In this document: positions 52,576-62,168 of the stretch, one piece after another
How the letters are laid out: each line of letters begins with the position of its first letter
Numbering within the stretch: the stretch's first letter is position 1
Source: SZUA-36 sp963801195
GTDB lineage: Bacteria; Pseudomonadota; Gammaproteobacteria; Xanthomonadales; SZUA-36
NCBI GenBank assembly: GCA_963801195.1
Contig: CAWDDX010000003.1
Span: 558,001 to 622,000 of the forward strand
Reading direction: 5' to 3'
DNA: 64,000 nucleotides
The notes under the pieces: generated by a model
Told to the model about the DNA's origin: nothing
Database searches by the model: none
What the model saw: the letters and a program-made list of their open reading frames with translations, nothing else
Made by a program: the position numbers and the translations under genes

Positions 52576-54720
52576 ATGACGGGAAGCACCCCCGCCACAA
52601 TACGTTTCCGGTTCGGATCCTACGTGCTCGACCTCGAAAGGGGTGTGCTGGTGCGCGATGGCAACGAAATAACATTGCGACGTCAGTCCTTCGATGTGCT
52701 TGTACACCTGGTGCGCAACCGCGGACGCCTCGTCACGCGCGATGAACTGCTCAAGGACATCTGGACGGACAAGGTCGTCACCGATGCGTCGATCACTCAA
52801 TGCCTCGTGGACATCCGTGCAGCGATCGACGACAACCATCACGAGAAAATTCGCACATTGACGGGGCGTGGCTATCGCTTCGAGCTTCCGGTTGAAGACG
52901 AGCGGAGTCCGGCTGGGCAACTGACCGCCGGCTCTCGAAAGGTTGATGAGAACGTGCCGAACTCGAGGTTCACGAAATACCTCGGGATTACCCTGGCCCT
53001 GATGGTGGTCTGTGTGGTGATTGCGTGGTTCCTGGTTGACCGGAACACGGATCACGACCTCGGCGGCCAACTGACACAGGCCCGCGTCGCTGAGGAACCG
53101 GCTGGAGACGCGGGTATACGGGCACACGCAAGCGTCGTCGCCGTACTGCCCTTCGACAGCCGCAGCACGGTGGAGGAGGACACCTTCCTGGCCGAGGGTC
53201 TCGCCGACGAGATTCTCTCGACTCTGGCCGGCGGACGGACCATATCCGTCATTGGCGGTGCGTCTTCGTTTCAGTTTCGGGGCGGTTCCAAGAAGGACCT
53301 GCCGCGGCTGATCGATCAACTTGGCGTCACCCACATCGTCGATGGAAGCATACGCCGGACGGAATCAGGCCTGCGGGTTTCCGTCAACCTGATCGATGCT
53401 CAAACAGGCCTGGTCACCTGGTCCGAGACCTATACTCGCAACGACTCTGACATCTACACCATCCCCGCGGCGACGGCGACCGCGATCTTGAACGCGCTTG
53501 GACAGACAACCGCGGCGAACACTGCGGCGCAACAAAGCACACCCGACCCCGAGGCCTACAGGGCCTACCTTGCGTCCCGAGCTGTGCTTCGGGATCCGTT
53601 GATTTCCAATTCACCCAATCTCCGGCGCGCAATCACCATGCTGAAGGACGCTGTCGAACGTGACCCCGGTCTTGCCGATGCCTGGGCCTTACTCGCACTT
53701 ACGCGTCTGAATATCGTGGTCGTTCAGCCCAGCCGCGAAGCCACTGGCTTTCGAAACCGGGATTCTGAGGCCCGTATGTCCGCGGCCAGGAAGGAGGCGG
53801 AAAAAGCATTGGCACTCGACCCCTCTGCCGTGAATGCGTTACTGGCATTGGCGATCATCGACTACCGCGCGCGCCTGATCCCTCTTGCCGAAGCCGAGAA
53901 CAGGTTCCGTGCCGTGCTTGATATCAGCCCCGAGAATCCGGATGTCAATGTCCGAATGGGTATGATGCTACTGGAACTCGGTCGCATACGCGAAGCGTCC
54001 GACCACTTCGCCCGCGCGGCGCGGCTAGACCCATTGAACGTTATCACCTATGGTTTTTACGTGCCCTCTCTCTTGAACTCAGGTCGGTCCGAAGAGGCCC
54101 GGCAAATCATCAAGACCGGGCGCGCGCCCTGGTATAACGGTTCCTTCCAACAACTCGAGTACGCCCTCGGCGCCGGCCAGGTGGATGAGGCGCGTGCCTG
54201 GTTGAAGTACATCCGGACATTTCCCGCGTTTGGGTCCCATGGCGTCACGCCTGTCCCCAGCGATGATCCCGCCGCCAAGAATCGGCTGGACGGGCTGTTC
54301 GGGCGACTCGTGGCATTGGCGGCGGGTGGCGACGCTGCTGCGGATACCGGGCTTCCCGGAGATTTCATCGCTGCGGCCGACGAAGGCCTCATCCTGCATA
54401 CTTACGTCGCCCTGCTGCTCGGTGCCGCGGGTTTCGAAGCCCCGGTCTTCGACCTCGTGCAAGACCGCCTCAACGTGGATGATCTTTATATCCGCAGTGC
54501 GCTGTTCCGTCCCGCATTTGCCCGACTGCGTGCCGACCCCCACGTTATGCAATTGTTTGATGCCGGAACACAACTCGACTACTGGATTGCAACCGGACGC
54601 TGGCCCGACTTCTGCACTGACCCCGGGCTTCCCTACGAATGCGATGAGGCTGCTCGACAGCTACCTGGACAAGCGTTGATCCCCGGCGCAAACACTTCCG
54701 AATCGACCCGGCTCACCTGA
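52576..54720 (+). CDS. CadC-like regulator with TPR repeats, second copy
   Basis: This 714-residue protein has an N-terminal winged helix (FRFGSYVLDLERGVLVRDGN, LRRQSFDVLVHLVRNRGRLV, LTGRGYRFELPVED), one membrane helix (LGITLALMVVCVVIAWFLV near 140-158), a TolB-N-like segment (VVAVLPFDSRSTVEEDTFLA, ILSTLAGGRTISVIGGASSF) and TPR repeats. A Shine-Dalgarno AAGGA precedes ATG 52576. It points toward the PD40 protein gene, which starts 209 bases after the terminator-like hairpin. Its regulon is unknown. Confidence 0.88.
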   Translation: MTGSTPATIRFRFGSYVLDLERGVLVRDGNEITLRRQSFDVLVHLVRNRGRLVTRDELLKDIWTDKVVTDASITQCLVDIRAAIDDNHHEKIRTLTGRGYRFELPVEDERSPAGQLTAGSRKVDENVPNSRFTKYLGITLALMVVCVVIAWFLVDRNTDHDLGGQLTQARVAEEPAGDAGIRAHASVVAVLPFDSRSTVEEDTFLAEGLADEILSTLAGGRTISVIGGASSFQFRGGSKKDLPRLIDQLGVTHIVDGSIRRTESGLRVSVNLIDAQTGLVTWSETYTRNDSDIYTIPAATATAILNALGQTTAANTAAQQSTPDPEAYRAYLASRAVLRDPLISNSPNLRRAITMLKDAVERDPGLADAWALLALTRLNIVVVQPSREATGFRNRDSEARMSAARKEAEKALALDPSAVNALLALAIIDYRARLIPLAEAENRFRAVLDISPENPDVNVRMGMMLLELGRIREASDHFARAARLDPLNVITYGFYVPSLLNSGRSEEARQIIKTGRAPWYNGSFQQLEYALGAGQVDEARAWLKYIRTFPAFGSHGVTPVPSDDPAAKNRLDGLFGRLVALAAGGDAAADTGLPGDFIAAADEGLILHTYVALLLGAAGFEAPVFDLVQDRLNVDDLYIRSALFRPAFARLRADPHVMQLFDAGTQLDYWIATGRWPDFCTDPGLPYECDEAARQLPGQALIPGANTSESTRLT

Positions 54721-54762
54721 ATTCAGTCCAGCGCCCGCCGCGCTTTGATCATGCTGTTCAGG

Positions 54763-54785
54763 AAACTCAGGCTTCGCTGAGTTTT
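54763..54785 (+). terminator. Rho-independent terminator after the CadC-like gene
   Basis: AAACTCAG pairs with CTGAGTTT over a GCTTCG loop, followed by a short T-run. It lies 42 bases beyond the stop at 54720. Confidence 0.75.
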
Positions 54786-54929
54786 TAGCTTTTTCTACAA
54801 CAATCTACTGATCCACAAATGAATTTCGATCTTTTTTCGAACTTTTTTCGACTGTTCTGGGGGGATTCGCCACAGATCAAGACTAAGTTTAAGAGGCAAG
54901 ACCCAAACAAATCATCAGGAGGAACATCC

Positions 54930-55867
54930 ATGAACCGACATTACTTTATTGGCCTGCAGTGTTGTGTTGTCTTCGTAACTGCCCTGGGGGCATCATCAAT
55001 TGCGCTTGCGAATCCGCGCTGGTCCGACTTTGGTCCCGCCACGGCGGTACTCGACACCGCGAATAGCGTCGCCGGAGGATGCCCGATCGAGAGCCGCGAT
55101 GGATTGTCGATCTACACGGCTTCGTCCAGTTCGGAGGTGAAGGCGGTCTGGACATCTGGGTAGCGCATCGGTCAGACAAGGATGCCGCTTTTGGCATGGC
55201 TGAAAACCTTGGCGCACCCGTCAACTCGCCCTATAACGATTATTGCCCAACGCCGGTCAATGGAAAATATTTATTTTTCGTTTCCACTCGCCCTGCCGAA
55301 CCGGACGGTGTCGCTTGTGGTGGTGGCGACATCTATCTGACCCGCGACAACCCGGCGCATGGCTGGGATGCTCCCTTGAATCTCGGGTGTATGGAGACCG
55401 GCGACGGCGTTAACACCTCCGGTGGTGAGTTTAGTCCCTCCCTGGTTGAAGCCGGCGGCAACGTCTACCTGTACTTCTCGAGCGACTACACCGGCAATCA
55501 CGATATATACGTCAGTATAATGCAGCCCGACGGCAGCTTCCCCCCGGGTACGGCGGTGAGTGAACTCAATACTGAATCCGATGATCGCATGCCCAACGTA
55601 TCGAAGGATGGCCTTGAGATAGTCTTTGCATCCTCTCGCCCAACCTGGGGTGGCGGACAGGCAGCTTTCGGCAGCTTTGACATCTATTACGCCTCGCGTA
55701 ATCATTTAGATGAGCCGTTCTCGGAACCGGTTAACCTCGGTGCCGGTATCAACACAGCCGATAGCGAAACACGATCGTCGTTTTCGTGGGACGGTGAGCG
55801 TGTCAACTTCGGCCGGGGGGGCGAAATCTACGTAACTGAGCGCGAGAAGCTTCGCGGGAAAAAGTGA
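54930..55867 (+). pseudogene. Exported PD40/TolB-like propeller protein with a frameshift
   Basis: A good AGGAGG precedes ATG 54930; the protein starts with a signal peptide (CCVVFVTALGASSIALA). The first frame ends at 55163, while the homologous reading continues in another frame from about 55130 (GGLDIWVAHRSDKDAAFG) to 55867. PD40 repeats are clear (YLFFVSTRPAEPDG, SPSLVEAGGNVYLYFSSD, GLEIVFASSRPTWGG). A single indel near 55120-55137 explains the break. It could be a true pseudogene or a sequencing error. The native protein would be about 310 residues, periplasmic or surface-exposed. Confidence 0.72.
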
Positions 55868-55918
55868 GAAAATAAGCACCCAGGGGGGATTTGGGTAGCC
55901 TTATGTGTCGGGACACCC

Positions 55919-56221
55919 ATGCCATTGATGGAATTCAATGGTTGTGGGCGTCCTGATACATTTCCTCTCGATAAGCTTCGCAATGGATTGGTCCCACTCA
56001 TCCCGGAATTTTGCATGGAGCAGGTCGGGGTGAATTTTTGGCGCTTCCTGCTGGAGGAAGAGAAGGTCATTCCGCCATTTCTACGCTTGGTAGGGTGGCA
56101 TGGTTATGCCCGACGCTGGTGGCGTGAGCAGGCAGAAAGTGGTTGCAACGACAAAAAGGTAGCGGAGCATGAGAAATATAACGCTTGGGTCGGCCAAGGG
56201 TTACATTATCGAAATGATTAA
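55919..56221 (+). CDS. Hypothetical 100-residue protein between repeats
   Basis: The frame is rich in Trp, Arg and Glu (FWRFLLEEEKVIPPFLRLVG, YARRWWREQAESG) and looks helical. No family is recognised and there is no clear ribosome site. Repeat words GGGACACCCA (just before the start) and AAAAAGTCAGG (56221) border it, so it may be part of a decayed mobile unit. Confidence 0.3.
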   Translation: MPLMEFNGCGRPDTFPLDKLRNGLVPLIPEFCMEQVGVNFWRFLLEEEKVIPPFLRLVGWHGYARRWWREQAESGCNDKKVAEHEKYNAWVGQGLHYRND

Positions 56222-56264
56222 AAAAGTCAGGAAATAAGTTAAGTCTGAAAGGTCAGAATAGTCT

Positions 56265-56330
56265 GGACACCCAGCACGCTTCTTGTTCAAACCCTTGGGT
56301 GTCCCGACTTTTTCATCCCGACTTTTTCAA
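56265..56330. repeat. GGGTGTCCCGACTTTTTC repeat cluster
   Basis: GGACACCCA (56265-56273) is inverted at 56296-56304 (TGGGTGTCC), followed by two copies of CCCGACTTTTTCA. Same family as 52224-52281. Confidence 0.6.
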
Positions 56331-56423
56331 CCAGTTGCCGCCGGCCCGTGTCCAGATGAACTCGCTGGGTGCCTGCTCGCGGTCAACGGGGTAGGCGACC
56401 CACTCGATTTTCGCATAGTTCAT
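56313..56423 (-). pseudogene. Short truncated ORF ended by repeat
   Basis: A 36-residue frame (MNYAKIEWVAYPVDREQAPS, then FIWTRAGGNWLKKSG) starts with GGAG upstream of ATG 56423, but its stop comes from the repeat cluster. It reads like the beginning of a real gene cut off by repeat insertion. No family is recognised. Confidence 0.35.
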
Positions 56424-56551
56424 TGTGATCTCCTCGGAGGGCAGGGCGCCGAAGTGCGTGCTGCTGGCAAGAGTGATCAGGCCCACCGGGCCCCGGTAGA
56501 TGCCTGATCAGATCGCCGGGGTGGCGGTGCCTGACAAATTGTATCGATGCC

Positions 56552-57562
56552 CTATTTTGACGGGAAAATCGTTTTCCAGTCCTGCTTCATATCGACGATG
56601 ATCCAGCCCTTGGCATCTGCCTCGTCGAGCACCTTGTCGAGCGTGCCGACGTGGCTGTTGCGATCGTAGGCATACTCGCGATCGGCATCGGTGTGGTGTA
56701 CGAACAGACCCATGCGGGGGCCTTCGCCGGCCATGGTGTATTCGATCATCTGCAGATCGCCGTCCGAGTTGCCAAACGCCAGGATTGGCCTGCGGCCGAT
56801 GTGCTGGTAGATACCCACCGGCTTGCCGGCCTTGTCATTGATAAAGTCGATCTTCGGCATGCGTACGAGTTCCGGCCTGCCGTCCCTGATCAAATATTCG
56901 GTGACGATGCTGGAACCGATGACCTGTTCCGGCGGTATACCGTAGGCTTGTTCGGTGATGGGTCGCATGAAGGCGGCGCCGCCTCCGGAGACAATAAACG
57001 TCTTGAAGCCTTTGGCGCGCAGATAATCGAGCAATTCGAGCTGAGGCTGATAGACCAATTCAACAAAGGGACGATCGAAGCGGGACTGTTTGGCGGTCGT
57101 CAGGAAATCATAGGCTTGCTGATTAAACACGGTGGCATTCATGCCGGAATGACTGGCGATGACGATCTCCATCAGGCCTTTCATACCCGTGGCGCCCACC
57201 GCTTGCATATCGCCCGCGAGCAAGGACTTGAAGGGCTCAGTGGTTTTCCACTCGGGATGTTGTGGCGCCAGTTCCTTGACGCGATCAAACGCGAAGAGCA
57301 ACTGGGTGTAGATCGGGTATTCGACCCACAGCGTGCCATCGTTGTCGAACGTGGCGATACGTTCGGCAGGTGGCACGTAACCCGCTGACCGGTTGTCCGT
57401 CACTTCCTCTACAAAAGCGACGATGGCTGATTTGGTTGCACCGTCATTCCAGGAAGGCAAAGGGTCGTCACCGGCCTTTGCTGACCCCAGGCTGCAGGTG
57501 AAAACCAGTGCGAGGGCAAAAAACAGTTTGTGTATAAATGATTGCATAGACGTTTTTTTCAT
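56552..57562 (-). CDS. Exported HAD-superfamily phosphatase
   Basis: This protein of 336 residues has a signal peptide (FIHKLFFALALVFTCSLGSA) and HAD motifs: IATFDNDGTLW (DxD), FIVSGGGAAFM (Ser), KIDFINDKAGKP (Lys) and AFGNSDGDLQM (acid pair). It resembles phosphoserine-phosphatase-like periplasmic phosphatases. The start is ATG 57562; the frame runs on to 57736 without family resemblance. It follows the sulfatase gene on the same strand, with a strong hairpin between. A broken duplicate is at 43230-43765. Confidence 0.87.
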   Translation of the reverse strand: MKKTSMQSFIHKLFFALALVFTCSLGSAKAGDDPLPSWNDGATKSAIVAFVEEVTDNRSAGYVPPAERIATFDNDGTLWVEYPIYTQLLFAFDRVKELAPQHPEWKTTEPFKSLLAGDMQAVGATGMKGLMEIVIASHSGMNATVFNQQAYDFLTTAKQSRFDRPFVELVYQPQLELLDYLRAKGFKTFIVSGGGAAFMRPITEQAYGIPPEQVIGSSIVTEYLIRDGRPELVRMPKIDFINDKAGKPVGIYQHIGRRPILAFGNSDGDLQMIEYTMAGEGPRMGLFVHHTDADREYAYDRNSHVGTLDKVLDEADAKGWIIVDMKQDWKTIFPSK

Positions 57563-57606
57563 ACATTCAGCGGCAAGCGTACACCACGGGTCAAATGACA
57601 GCAAAA

Positions 57607-57632
57607 CCCCGGCGTGCATTGGCACGCCGGGG
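57607..57632 (-). terminator. Strong hairpin between sulfatase and HAD genes
   Basis: CCCCGGCGTGC and GCACGCCGGGG pair perfectly over a four-base loop, 52 bases after the sulfatase stop. A terminator or mRNA-stabilising element is likely. Confidence 0.7.
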
Positions 57633-57683
57633 ACATTACGGGGTATGTGCCGCTGAACGGGATTACCGATCAGCGCCAGGGTA

Positions 57684-59360
57684 TCAGTTACCCGTGGGCA
57701 ACGGAATATTGATACCGTCCTTGGCGAGCATTTCACGCACCCATTGCAGCCGTTGGTACTGGGTGAGCGTCAGCGGACCGGTGTAGACCTCGCTTTGCAG
57801 TTTCCGCGGCGGATACTTAACGTAGGTCTTCATCTTTTCCTTGACCGCCGCGTTGATGGTCACCAGTGTCCAGGTGCGCTCGGTGTAGTTATTCATAAAG
57901 ATGTCATAGCGCTCCTGGGGATCCTGCCAGAGATCGAAAATCTGCGGCACCGTGGCGACGTAACTCTCTGGGCCTTTCCAGCCGAGGTTGGAATCGACTG
58001 CCAGACCACCCGTGGTCATACCGTCATCGCCGCGAAGATTGAAGACCGCCTTGTAGTTATTCACGCGAACCGCGCCAGGTGTCAGTTCGTTCTCGGTGAA
58101 ATAGAACCAGGCGTCGCGCTTGGACGTGCCGGTTCCAAAAAGCACGGGTGACATATCGATGCTGTCGAAAATGATGGGCTGGCCTTCGCGGTCTTTCGTC
58201 GGCAGGTCAATACCGGCGACGGCGGCAAACGTGGCCATCAGGTCCAAACCGCCGAGAATGTCGTGGTTCTTGCTGTTGGCCTTGATTTTGCCCGGCATCC
58301 AGGCGATCGCCGGAACGCGGTTGCCGCCTTCGCGAACGGTGCCCTTGGTGCCGCGGAACGGCGTATAGCCGGCATCCGGATAAACGTCCTGCCAGGCGCC
58401 GTTGTCGGTGGTGTAAAAGACCAGGGTGTTCTTGTCCAGGCCGAGTTCGCGTAGCTTGTCCATGATATGGCCGATGCGTGAATCGAGTTCAACGACGGAG
58501 TCGGCGTACTTGGATTTGGACAGAGACTTGAGCTCATATTCCGGGGCCGGCATGTTCGGCTGATGCACCTTCATAAAATTGACATTGATGAAGAACGGGG
58601 CTTTGTCCTTGGCGGCTTTGTCGAGGAACTCCAGCGCGGCCTTCTCGACATAACCGTCGAAGTACGGGATACCGACTACGCCGTTCGGGTAATCGGCCGT
58701 TTTTGCATCGGGCGTATCGACATACTGGCCGTTGATCGAGAATTCCTCATAAGGTTTCTCACCCGCCTTACCGGAAAGCGCACCCTTGGTCACCTTTTTG
58801 AACATCGCGCGCAAATCCGGCGCCATATCGGGAAACCAGGTCGGATCGGCATAGGTGTAAGCATTCAGATGATACAGGCCGGCGTATTTCATCTCGTCGT
58901 AGCCCTGTGCGTTCGGCAGCGCGTAATCGTCTTCACCGAGGTGCCACTTGCCGGTGAAGTAGGTGTTGTAACCAGCCTTCTTCAGCACGGATGCCAGGGT
59001 CCATTCCGCGTGCGGCAGACCGCCGCCCTGACCCTGGAAAGCCACCGTCGTCATACCGCTGCGGTTTGGGATACGGCCGGTTTGCATGGCGGCCCGACCC
59101 GGTGTGCAACTCGGTTGGGCATAAAAGGTGAATAGGGTCATGCCTTCATCGGCAATGCGGTTGATGTTGGGTGTGGGCATGCCACGCCCTTCGCCGCCGC
59201 CATAGGGTCCGAGGTCACCGTAACCGGTGTCGTCGGAAATGATAAGCAATATATTGGGTTTCTCTGATTGCGCAAATGCTGAGCCGGCAAACAACGCTCC
59301 CCCTAAAAACATTGTCGCTGTTACTGCCAGCACGCCTGGTTTAAATAGCCATTGAGTCAT
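57684..59360 (-). CDS. Exported arylsulfatase (formylglycine type)
   Basis: This 558-residue protein has a signal peptide (FLGGALFAGSAFAQ), the Ca-binding DD in LLIISDDTGYGDLG (Asp43-Asp44), and the sulfatase signature CTPGRAAMQTGR in which Cys85 would be turned into formylglycine. FTGKWHLGE, FMKVHQPN and YTTDNGAW carry further active-site residues. It would hydrolyse sulfate esters in the periplasm. AGGAGG precedes the ATG at 59360. No sulfatase-maturing enzyme gene is in the window. Confidence 0.93.
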   Translation of the reverse strand: MTQWLFKPGVLAVTATMFLGGALFAGSAFAQSEKPNILLIISDDTGYGDLGPYGGGEGRGMPTPNINRIADEGMTLFTFYAQPSCTPGRAAMQTGRIPNRSGMTTVAFQGQGGGLPHAEWTLASVLKKAGYNTYFTGKWHLGEDDYALPNAQGYDEMKYAGLYHLNAYTYADPTWFPDMAPDLRAMFKKVTKGALSGKAGEKPYEEFSINGQYVDTPDAKTADYPNGVVGIPYFDGYVEKAALEFLDKAAKDKAPFFINVNFMKVHQPNMPAPEYELKSLSKSKYADSVVELDSRIGHIMDKLRELGLDKNTLVFYTTDNGAWQDVYPDAGYTPFRGTKGTVREGGNRVPAIAWMPGKIKANSKNHDILGGLDLMATFAAVAGIDLPTKDREGQPIIFDSIDMSPVLFGTGTSKRDAWFYFTENELTPGAVRVNNYKAVFNLRGDDGMTTGGLAVDSNLGWKGPESYVATVPQIFDLWQDPQERYDIFMNNYTERTWTLVTINAAVKEKMKTYVKYPPRKLQSEVYTGPLTLTQYQRLQWVREMLAKDGINIPLPTGN

Positions 59361-59601
59361 TTTATCTGTCCTCCTGAGGTTTCTACGGTCCAGCCGGGAT
59401 TAAAAAGTAAGCTTCCGCATCTCTGCACAGCGCTATCCCGAACATTCATTAAATTTGGAAAGTATTTAAGTACTCTCACACCTGCCTGGGCTGACTCGGT
59501 TTGAATTGAAGGTTCAAACCCATGAAAACCTGTCGCTTCAGCTGGCCAGGACCTCAATCCACAATCAAGAACCGGTGTTTCTTCACATAAACTCCAGCCA
59601 T

Positions 59602-59856
59602 CTAATTTGCAGCTTCGACCCTTTTCGGCAAATCCAGCAATCCCAGGATCTCCGTTTCGAGTTCATCCATGATCTTTGCGTATTCCCGTGATCTTTTTTC
59701 ACCGAATTCTCCGGCGTTTTGCCAAAAACGTTGAGCGTTCGCCGCTTCTTCATAGTCCCCACAGATCAAGCGAAAATACTTATCATCCGCGCAATGCTTT
59801 CTGATATTGAATTCATGTTGCGGAAGCCGCGCCAGAATTGAATGATAATTCCGCAT
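59602..59856 (-). CDS. Small helical protein, unknown function
   Basis: This protein of about 84 residues is charged and helical (HEFNIRKHCADDKYFRLICG, SREYAKIMDELETEILGLLD). Such small proteins are common in proteobacteria, but I know no function. I start at the ATG at 59856; the frame is open to 59925. It is upstream of the sulfatase gene on the same strand (241-base gap) and divergent from the third TPR regulator. Confidence 0.6.
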   Translation of the reverse strand: MRNYHSILARLPQHEFNIRKHCADDKYFRLICGDYEEAANAQRFWQNAGEFGEKRSREYAKIMDELETEILGLLDLPKRVEAAN

Positions 59857-60051
59857 CTGCCTGGATGTTTTCCTGATAATTATTTGCCCTGGGGTCTGCC
59901 TTGTTGCGGTTATGGAGTTCCTCAATCGTATTTATAGTCACAAGCCGGGTTTTTAGGCAGGTACGAACATGTATGAACCTTAGCTGATATAATTTAACGT
60001 AAACTCCAAGTGCAAACCGTTCTCGTCTCTTGACGAATATCGATTTCAGAA

Positions 60052-61869
60052 ATGTTTAGGAGCAAAATCGTTGCGGTGAAGCCGACGAATTCCATCAACG
60101 AAAAGCCCTCCTCATCACCGTCTTCGGGCGATGTTCATAAACAACTTGAGCGTATCCTAATTAGCCGGGATTTGCAGATGAGCGATCGTCGGATCGCCTT
60201 CCTCCGCTATATCGTCGAAGAAACCCTGGCCGGTCGTGCCCGCGGCATCAAGGGTTATACGGTTGCAATAGCCGTTTACGGACGCGATGAAACATTTGAC
60301 GCGCAATCCGACCCTGTTGTGCGCCTGGAAGCGCGCAGACTGCGACGCGACCTGGATACTTATTACGCCGGCCCGGGCCGCCACGATTACATACGCATCT
60401 CAATACCAAAGGGCGGCTACGTGCCGCGTTTTGAGTGGTCCGAAGATGCACTGCTACCGCAGGACGGCGATCAGGATGCCAACTCGCTTCAGATTCAATT
60501 TGCTGGAAACAATGTTCTTCCCACCGGCGGAAATTCCGTAAGAAGGGGTCATTGGACGCCGGGCACCCGGTTAAGTATTGCGTTACTTGCTCTTGTTATT
60601 GTGTTGATCGCGGCATGGATTCTGAACCAAAACAGGTCAGGGCCATCGCTGGTTGACGCCCGCGGCGAACCCGGCGTTATCGTATTGCCATTTGAGACGC
60701 TTGGTAGCGACGAATTCAGCAACTATCTTGCAACGGGTTTAAACCAGGACCTGATCAGCAAATTGATGCGGTTTCCCGGTTTCAGGGTGTTTACGAGGGT
60801 TGATGATCCTGGCCAAGGCCAGGGCACCGTTACGACCGCTGGTCAATTGGAACCTGAAGCGGTTTACATCATCAACGGCACGATTCATGACAACACCGAT
60901 AACGTGTACGTTTCGGCGCAATTACAATGGGCAAAAACCGGTGAGGTGATTTGGGCGGCAAACTATGACCGGCCGTTTACTCCTGTGGCTCTGGTGCAGA
61001 TCCAGGAAGAACTGGCCGGCGCCATTGCTACCCAAATCGGTCAGCCCTATGGCGCGGTCAGTGAAGATTTGAATACCAGGCTTGCAACGCCTGCGGTTTC
61101 GAGTATGCAAAGCTATGTCTGTGTATTACGTGGCTTTGTCTACCGGCGGTCGTTTTCGATAGAAGATCACGCCCCGCTTCTCGCCTGCCTGGAATCAGGG
61201 GTTGAACGCGATCCCGGGTACAGCGACGCCTGGGCCATGTTGGGCTGGCTATACCTCGATGCGGGCCGATATGAATTTTTTGGTCCGGACCGTGTTCAGG
61301 ATGAGTACGAGAATGCCTTCGAGGCGGCGTCCCGCGCAGTGGCGCTCGAACCGGAAAACACCCTGGCGCTGAAAGCATTGTCTTCGATCCAGCATTACCG
61401 GGGGAACTTCAAGGAAGCAGAAGCCCTGATTCGAAAGGCCGTGGAACTTAACCCGTATGACCCGGACGCACTCGCTCAACTTGGTTGGCGCCTGGCGGTG
61501 CGCGGAAATTTTGAAGAGGGTATACCAGCACTGAAGCGGGCCATATCGCGCACAGTCAATCCACCCGGTTGGTACTTTCACCTGGTTGCGATCGATCAGT
61601 TTATACATAAAGACTTCGACGCCATGCTGGCGAGCGCAAAACGTTCTGCAGTCGATGGCTCTTCGTTGAGCCAGGCCCTTATCGCTATTGCCAGTGCCGC
61701 AAAGCAGGATCGCACGGAAACCCGGGTTGCGTTGGCTCGAATACCGACATCCGCATTGCTGGCCAGGAATCCCGCTGCCTTTTTCCGTCGTCACGGGGCG
61801 ACCGATGAATTCACCGATCGTATGGTGACAGCCCTGGAGCAGGCACGCAGTTTCTCCGGATCAGATTAG
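60052..61869 (+). CDS. TPR regulator-like protein with N-terminal DNA-binding-type domain
   Basis: This 605-residue protein has an N-terminal domain (about 25-105: SDRRIAFLRYIVEETLAGRA, GYTVAIAVYGRDETFDAQSD, VVRLEARRLRRDLDTYY, ISIPKGGYVPRF) found at the head of TPR and cyclase-like regulators and thought to bind DNA. One membrane helix (ALLALVIVLIAAWIL) precedes a TolB-N-like segment (VIVLPFETLGSDEFSNYLAT) and TPR repeats. It differs from the two winged-helix CadC-like proteins upstream but has the same overall plan. It lies divergent from the small helical gene and the sulfatase. Confidence 0.8.
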   Translation: MFRSKIVAVKPTNSINEKPSSSPSSGDVHKQLERILISRDLQMSDRRIAFLRYIVEETLAGRARGIKGYTVAIAVYGRDETFDAQSDPVVRLEARRLRRDLDTYYAGPGRHDYIRISIPKGGYVPRFEWSEDALLPQDGDQDANSLQIQFAGNNVLPTGGNSVRRGHWTPGTRLSIALLALVIVLIAAWILNQNRSGPSLVDARGEPGVIVLPFETLGSDEFSNYLATGLNQDLISKLMRFPGFRVFTRVDDPGQGQGTVTTAGQLEPEAVYIINGTIHDNTDNVYVSAQLQWAKTGEVIWAANYDRPFTPVALVQIQEELAGAIATQIGQPYGAVSEDLNTRLATPAVSSMQSYVCVLRGFVYRRSFSIEDHAPLLACLESGVERDPGYSDAWAMLGWLYLDAGRYEFFGPDRVQDEYENAFEAASRAVALEPENTLALKALSSIQHYRGNFKEAEALIRKAVELNPYDPDALAQLGWRLAVRGNFEEGIPALKRAISRTVNPPGWYFHLVAIDQFIHKDFDAMLASAKRSAVDGSSLSQALIAIASAAKQDRTETRVALARIPTSALLARNPAAFFRRHGATDEFTDRMVTALEQARSFSGSD

Positions 61870-61969
61870 ACCCGCGGTGTTGGTTTCACATTGATTTAAG
61901 GAATCTCTGATCTATTCAGAGCGAAGAAGATTGCAATTCATTAAAGGTCTCAACGCTCTGCATGGACAC

Positions 61970-62128
61970 GGAGGTCCCGGCCTGCGCCGGGATGCGCCGG
62001 GATGCCGGCGCCAGGAATTGGGATGGTGCAAGGTTTAAGAGCACTCTGATTTAACGTTGGTAAAAGTCCCAAATCCAGGCACTGCACCAAAACCTACCGC
62101 TGTCATCCCGGCGCAGGCCGGGATCTCC
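61970..62128. repeat. Opposed pair of CATCCCGGCGCAGGCCGGGA repeats
   Basis: The left copy (61970-61994) is followed by partial tandem units of GCGCCGGGATG; the right copy (62102-62128) is in the opposite orientation. The pair resembles a BIME-type arrangement of REP sequences in the gap between the regulator and the HAD gene. An element-like word (GGAATCTCTGAT) sits at about 61903. Confidence 0.75.
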
Positions 62129-62168
62129 CAAAACTCGCAGAGCCGCCCCGGTTACTGCAATGCGCGGG

